DNA of 46,061 bases from Alphaproteobacteria bacterium (lineage in GTDB: Bacteria > Pseudomonadota > Alphaproteobacteria > Caulobacterales > Parvularculaceae). Position 1 is the stretch's first letter. The number at the start of each line of letters is the position of its first letter. The notes under the pieces were generated by a model, which did not search any database, was not told the DNA's origin, and saw only the letters and a program-made list of their open reading frames with translations. Of this stretch, positions 42,673 to 46,061 are shown piece by piece. A program made the position numbers and the translations under genes. The stretch covers positions 1 through 46,061 of the forward strand of contig JAADIQ010000050.1 of the NCBI GenBank assembly GCA_013151255.1. Direction: 5' to 3'.

Positions 42673-45491
42673 CCCGCCGCTTGCGCCACCACGCTCAAAG
42701 ATGGTCGGTTCAACACTAGCTGCGCATAGAGCCGTGAGACGTCGTCGGCGTAGCCGCGCATTAACGGGCGCACCTGGTCAAATTTTTCCACCCCGGCGGC
42801 GCGGGCGATCAATTCGCCAAACCGCGGCCGCACCGGTTCGCGCACCGGATCGCTCCATTGCGCCAGTTGCCGCACAACCTGCAGCCGGGTCCAGAATTGG
42901 CGTGCGGAAATTAACGCCAATGCGGTCTCGTCCGGCAACAGGCCGGAGCGGGCCATCGCCCGCAGCGCTTCATCGGCACTAGTTTCCTGGACGAACGGAT
43001 GCGCTGGCGCATGGCGATAAATTAGCGTGCTGATGACAAGTTCGACATCGAGGCGTCCGCCCTCCAGCCTGTCGAGGTCCCAATCGGAAGCGGCGCGCTC
43101 GCGGCGCATGCGTTGGGCGCGGGCGCGGTCGAGATCGCGGAACAACATGTCGGCGCGGCGGGCGCCGGAAACCGCGCCGCGCAAAGCATCGCGCGCCGCC
43201 TCAGTAATTTTTTCATCACCAGCGATCACGCGCCCGCGCGCCAGCATGATCTGATCATAGGCCACCGCCTCGGACTGAACGTAAGATTTAAATGCTTCAA
43301 GCGACGGCGCCAGCGGCCCGGTAACGCCTGAGGGGCGATGCGACGTATCAGGCGCAATCGCAAACACGCCCTCGCCAAAGCCGCGCAGCATTTCAAGGTA
43401 AGTTTTGACAAACGCCTCACCCGCCTCGCCAACGTCATCGCCAGCGATAAAGCCAAGATGCGAGGCCGCGCCCGGCAGATGCGAGCCGGCGCCGTCAAAC
43501 ACATGCAGGGCAATCTTCTTGGCCGCGCTCGCCTCTGGTTTCGGCGCGCTGTTGCGGGCGATTTCAAAAGCGTCGGCAAGCGTGCGGATATGAATATCTT
43601 CCAGCGCCTCGGCGGCGGCGTCAAACGAGGTCTCGCCCGAGGCGGCGCTGAGCGCGATGCGGGCGATGGTCTCGCGCCGCCAGCCGGCAAGCGCGTCGAG
43701 CGAGGTAGCACCTTTCGCCGATGGCGGCGTGAACCGGCCGAGCCATTCCTCGCCGCTTTGCGGGGTTTGCGCGCCCGCATCTTCAAAGAACACCCCGACC
43801 TGCTCGGCGCTATGGGTTAGCGGCTCAATCGCGCCGCTGAAGCAGCCAATCGCGTTGACCAGCGGATCGCGCTGCGGCGCGTGCTCGCCCACCAGCGAAA
43901 ACACATCCGCCTTTTGGCCGGCATTGGCGACCAGCCGGTCAAACAACTGCACCGCCTGGTTGGGTTTTTGGGTCTCGCCAAAGGCGGTCAACAGGCCCGG
44001 CGCATGAGCGGAAAAGCGCGCATCGCCGCCTTGTGAGGCAGCGTGTTTCGCCCATTTATCAACCGACGCTGATAGGCTTTCACCGTTGAAAAATCCTAAA
44101 TCTTCAAGCTTGTCCGCGTCCTGATCATCATCGGCGCTCTTATATTTCTCAACTTCGCGCTGCGGGCCGTTCATCATCCGGCGCAGGGTGTTTTGCGCAT
44201 CGATACGGGCGCCGTCGAGCGCCGCCGCCAAAGCGTCATAGGCGGCAAACCCGCATAGCGCAGCCAGCGCGGCCTGCTCATCTTCACGCACCACTTCCGA
44301 TGTCGCCACGCCCTTCATCATCTGCGTGCGCGAGACAACAAGGTTGGAAAGCTCCTCGCCGGCCACCAGACGGCGCATGGCGTCGGGCGAAATCGCCCGC
44401 GACTTCGCTGCGGTCTCAAACACGCCGCGCGCCGAAGCGGTTCTGAATACCGGGCGCGCACCGCCAATCGCCAACCGGCAAAGGTCGGCAATCCGCCAGT
44501 AGACCGCGCGCGGATCATCGCTCGCCTTTTCCAAAACGTCGCGCAGCTCTTCATTGACTATGGGCGTCTCGCCCCACACCAAGTCCTCAATTCCTTCCAG
44601 AAACTTGCCGCCGGACACCCGGTCGCCAGCGACAATGCGCGCCGTCGCCAGCCAGGTGCGCAAGCCCTGCGCCTGGGGCCCGTCAGCGGTCGCGCGCACC
44701 CGCGCCACGCTGTCGGCATAGCCGGCGCCGCCGATGCCTGAACCCAGCGGCGTGCGCAGGGCAAACAATGGAAAGTCTCCGGGCTTGCCTTCAAAGGCTT
44801 CGCGAAATTCAGCGCCGATGCGCACAAACACCCGGTCAACGCCGCGCCCGGCCGGGCCTGGAAAAGCGGCTTCATCATATAGCGTGATCAAATCGACCGG
44901 TCCGTAGGGCGATAAATCCTCATGCGCAAAAGCGCCGCCGGCGACAATGCATATCCCGGCCATGACATTATCGGCGTCGCTAACGGTTAACTCGCCGCGT
45001 TTTACCGCCGCGCGCACCAGCCATTGCAGCGCCGTCTCGACCAGGCGCTCGGCAAAATCAACCCGCGCCGAGGTTGCCTCCGCAACGCTCCAATGCTCGC
45101 CAAGTTCCGCCAGCGCAATCGCCATGTCGGCGCGGTTCTTCAGCGGCGCCAACGCGGCATGCAGCGCATCCGGCCCGCCAACACCGCGCTCCAGACCAGC
45201 CAGATCGCGCGCCGCCTCCGCCAGAACCGTTGACGGCCCATCGATTAGCGCCGTCGCCGCCGCCGCCGGATGGGTCATGCAAAGTTCGCCCAGCCGGCGC
45301 GTTGCGCCAAACACCCGCAGCATCAAAAGCCGCCGGTCCGGCTGGTCGAGCGACGCGCCAGGGTCCTGGCCCATCGCCTCCGCCACCGCACGCCGCCACC
45401 GCGTTAACGCCGCGCCCGCCCGCGATGGTTCGATTTTGTCACCTTGTTCGCGTGTTGCGCGAGCACCAGAAACCGCCATCACCATCACCAT
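42669..45491 (-). CDS. glnE: Divergent GlnE-like glutamine synthetase adenylyltransferase
   Basis: 940 residues, the size of GlnE. It shows two halves, each with a nucleotidyltransferase-like part and a helical part. The last part (SDWDLDRLEGGRLDVELVIS, IYRHA, SGLLPDETALALISARQFWTRLQVVRQL) matches the conserved GlnE helical domain. The catalytic signatures are eroded. The first half reads AGICIVAGGAFAHEDLSPYG, then PVDLITLYDE (bases 44874-44963), instead of the usual GMGKLGG...SDIDLI. In the second half the equivalent around 43430-43520 (ALHVFDGAGSHLPGAASHLG) has lost both the GGRE and the DxD residues. Normally the enzyme adenylylates and deadenylylates glutamine synthetase; activity here is uncertain. 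No glnA or PII gene is nearby. Confidence 0.7.
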   Translation of the reverse strand: MVMVMAVSGARATREQGDKIEPSRAGAALTRWRRAVAEAMGQDPGASLDQPDRRLLMLRVFGATRRLGELCMTHPAAAATALIDGPSTVLAEAARDLAGLERGVGGPDALHAALAPLKNRADMAIALAELGEHWSVAEATSARVDFAERLVETALQWLVRAAVKRGELTVSDADNVMAGICIVAGGAFAHEDLSPYGPVDLITLYDEAAFPGPAGRGVDRVFVRIGAEFREAFEGKPGDFPLFALRTPLGSGIGGAGYADSVARVRATADGPQAQGLRTWLATARIVAGDRVSGGKFLEGIEDLVWGETPIVNEELRDVLEKASDDPRAVYWRIADLCRLAIGGARPVFRTASARGVFETAAKSRAISPDAMRRLVAGEELSNLVVSRTQMMKGVATSEVVREDEQAALAALCGFAAYDALAAALDGARIDAQNTLRRMMNGPQREVEKYKSADDDQDADKLEDLGFFNGESLSASVDKWAKHAASQGGDARFSAHAPGLLTAFGETQKPNQAVQLFDRLVANAGQKADVFSLVGEHAPQRDPLVNAIGCFSGAIEPLTHSAEQVGVFFEDAGAQTPQSGEEWLGRFTPPSAKGATSLDALAGWRRETIARIALSAASGETSFDAAAEALEDIHIRTLADAFEIARNSAPKPEASAAKKIALHVFDGAGSHLPGAASHLGFIAGDDVGEAGEAFVKTYLEMLRGFGEGVFAIAPDTSHRPSGVTGPLAPSLEAFKSYVQSEAVAYDQIMLARGRVIAGDEKITEAARDALRGAVSGARRADMLFRDLDRARAQRMRRERAASDWDLDRLEGGRLDVELVISTLIYRHAPAHPFVQETSADEALRAMARSGLLPDETALALISARQFWTRLQVVRQLAQWSDPVREPVRPRFGELIARAAGVEKFDQVRPLMRGYADDVSRLYAQLVLNRPSLSVVAQAAG

Positions 45492-45622
45492 GCCTAATGC
45501 AAAAATTAGAGACTTTAATTGTGCCCAAGCGGGGTGAATGCGCCGTTAAACAAATCGTGACATTTAGACACGGGGGCGAATACTGATATCAATGATGTCT
45601 GTTAGGGGTTCAAAGAATAATC

Positions 45623-46061
45623 ATGGCCCGGAATGTTGCGCGCATATTGATTGCCTTGCGGAAAACGCGTCGCCGGTTGGCGCGGTTCCAGGCCTTCCGG
45701 GTGTGGCGGGTGTGGATTTTAGCCGTCATCATTGGCGTTGCCGGCGCTTACGGGGTCATCGCCTTCCGCTACGCCATCGATACGGTCTCTACTGTCGCCT
45801 TTGGCGCTACCGAGTTCGGGATTGTCAGTGGCGCGACATCACTTGGGTTTTCGCGCGCCTGGGCCGCGCCGGTGATCGGCGGGTTTGTGGTCTCGGCCAT
45901 TTTATACCTCGCCGACCGCTTCAACTGGCTCGAAGGCGGGCGCGGTCAGGGCATTGCCGACGTTATCGAGGCGCGCGCGGTCGGCGACAGCCGGATATCG
46001 ATGCGCGCCGGCCTGGCGGCGGCGACCGTTTCGGCGGTGTCGCTCGGCGCCGGGGCCAGCG
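45623..46061 (+). CDS. ClC-family chloride channel/antiporter, 3' truncated by window
   Basis: Starts at the ATG at 45623 and runs off the window after 146 codons without a stop. A basic N-terminus (RKTRRRLARFQAFRVWRVW) precedes the first membrane helix (ILAVIIGVAGAYGVIAFRYA), a second one (WAAPVIGGFVVSAILYLADRF), then GGRGQGIADVIEARA. The last is the equivalent of the ClC GSGIP/GHGVPEV anion-binding region. The visible end, SAVSLGAGAS, is the start of the GxGxSxGREGP filter. In the visible part the usual Ser of GSGIP cannot be placed with certainty. Confidence 0.85.
   Translation, partial: MARNVARILIALRKTRRRLARFQAFRVWRVWILAVIIGVAGAYGVIAFRYAIDTVSTVAFGATEFGIVSGATSLGFSRAWAAPVIGGFVVSAILYLADRFNWLEGGRGQGIADVIEARAVGDSRISMRAGLAAATVSAVSLGAGAS

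Noticed and set aside
45472-45491. ATGGTGATGGTGATG run at the glnE start considered as a phase-variable repeat
   Set aside because: Two and a half 6-bp units, all in frame, so length change would only alter the N-terminus.

Overview
The window looks like chromosomal DNA of a free-living alphaproteobacterium. The evidence is GC-rich codon use, a circularly permuted (two-piece) tmRNA gene of the alphaproteobacterial type, an alpha-type SspB, a thyA/folA cluster, the mreB-mreC-mreD-mrdA-rodA block, and a TipN-like polarity protein. The TipN-like protein and the lone Hpt protein suggest a relative of Caulobacterales/Parvularculales; this placement is inference. Genes are tightly packed, and many convergent pairs touch or overlap. 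I see no transposase, integrase, prophage block or CRISPR array.

Layout. 1-3.3 kb (minus): a GTA-type holin-like protein, a ThiO-like FAD oxidase and a soluble transglycosylase. 3.4-8.1 kb: a divergent cation/proton antiporter-like protein, a one-domain voltage-gated channel with an unusual filter, and a very long two-TM coiled-coil protein resembling TipN. 8.1-11.6 kb (minus): an Mla/MCE lipid-transport operon (STAS-MlaE permease, MlaF ATPase, MlaD, PqiC-like lipoprotein) in which mlaE carries a 4-bp duplication frameshift. 11.7-19.1 kb: a CHASE2 protein with a degenerate cyclase domain, an MFS carrier, a lipoprotein, proline iminopeptidase, an NSS-family sodium symporter and a single-domain Hpt protein. 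19.1-24.7 kb (minus): the elongasome operon. 24.8-28.9 kb: a TVP38/DedA-like membrane protein, an anchored GH24 lysozyme-like protein, miaA and serB (head-to-head with overlapping starts), and a lipoprotein. 29.1-32.7 kb (minus): hflK-hflC-degP membrane quality control. 32.9-39.3 kb: Mrp/ApbC, a long Ala/Pro-rich SnoaL-like exported protein, the coupled thyA-GNAT-folA operon, a DUF4153-like membrane protein and a small XRE-like regulator. 39.5-42.7 kb (plus): ssrA (tmRNA), sspB, fumC, a small unknown gene and a ribbon-helix-helix protein. 42.7-45.5 kb (minus): a divergent GlnE. 45.6 kb to the end: the start of a ClC-family channel gene.

How they fit together. Envelope construction and maintenance dominate: the elongasome, lipid trafficking (Mla), envelope proteolysis (HflKC, DegP), peptidoglycan-cleaving enzymes and polarity. 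A second theme is protein quality control: tmRNA tags stalled proteins, and the adaptor gene sspB, which delivers such tagged proteins to ClpXP, lies directly downstream. Several proteins keep a family fold but have lost recognisable catalytic residues (cyclase, GlnE, antiporter, lysozyme); these are the most interesting targets, with the mlaE frameshift. I found no convincing wholly new multigene system.
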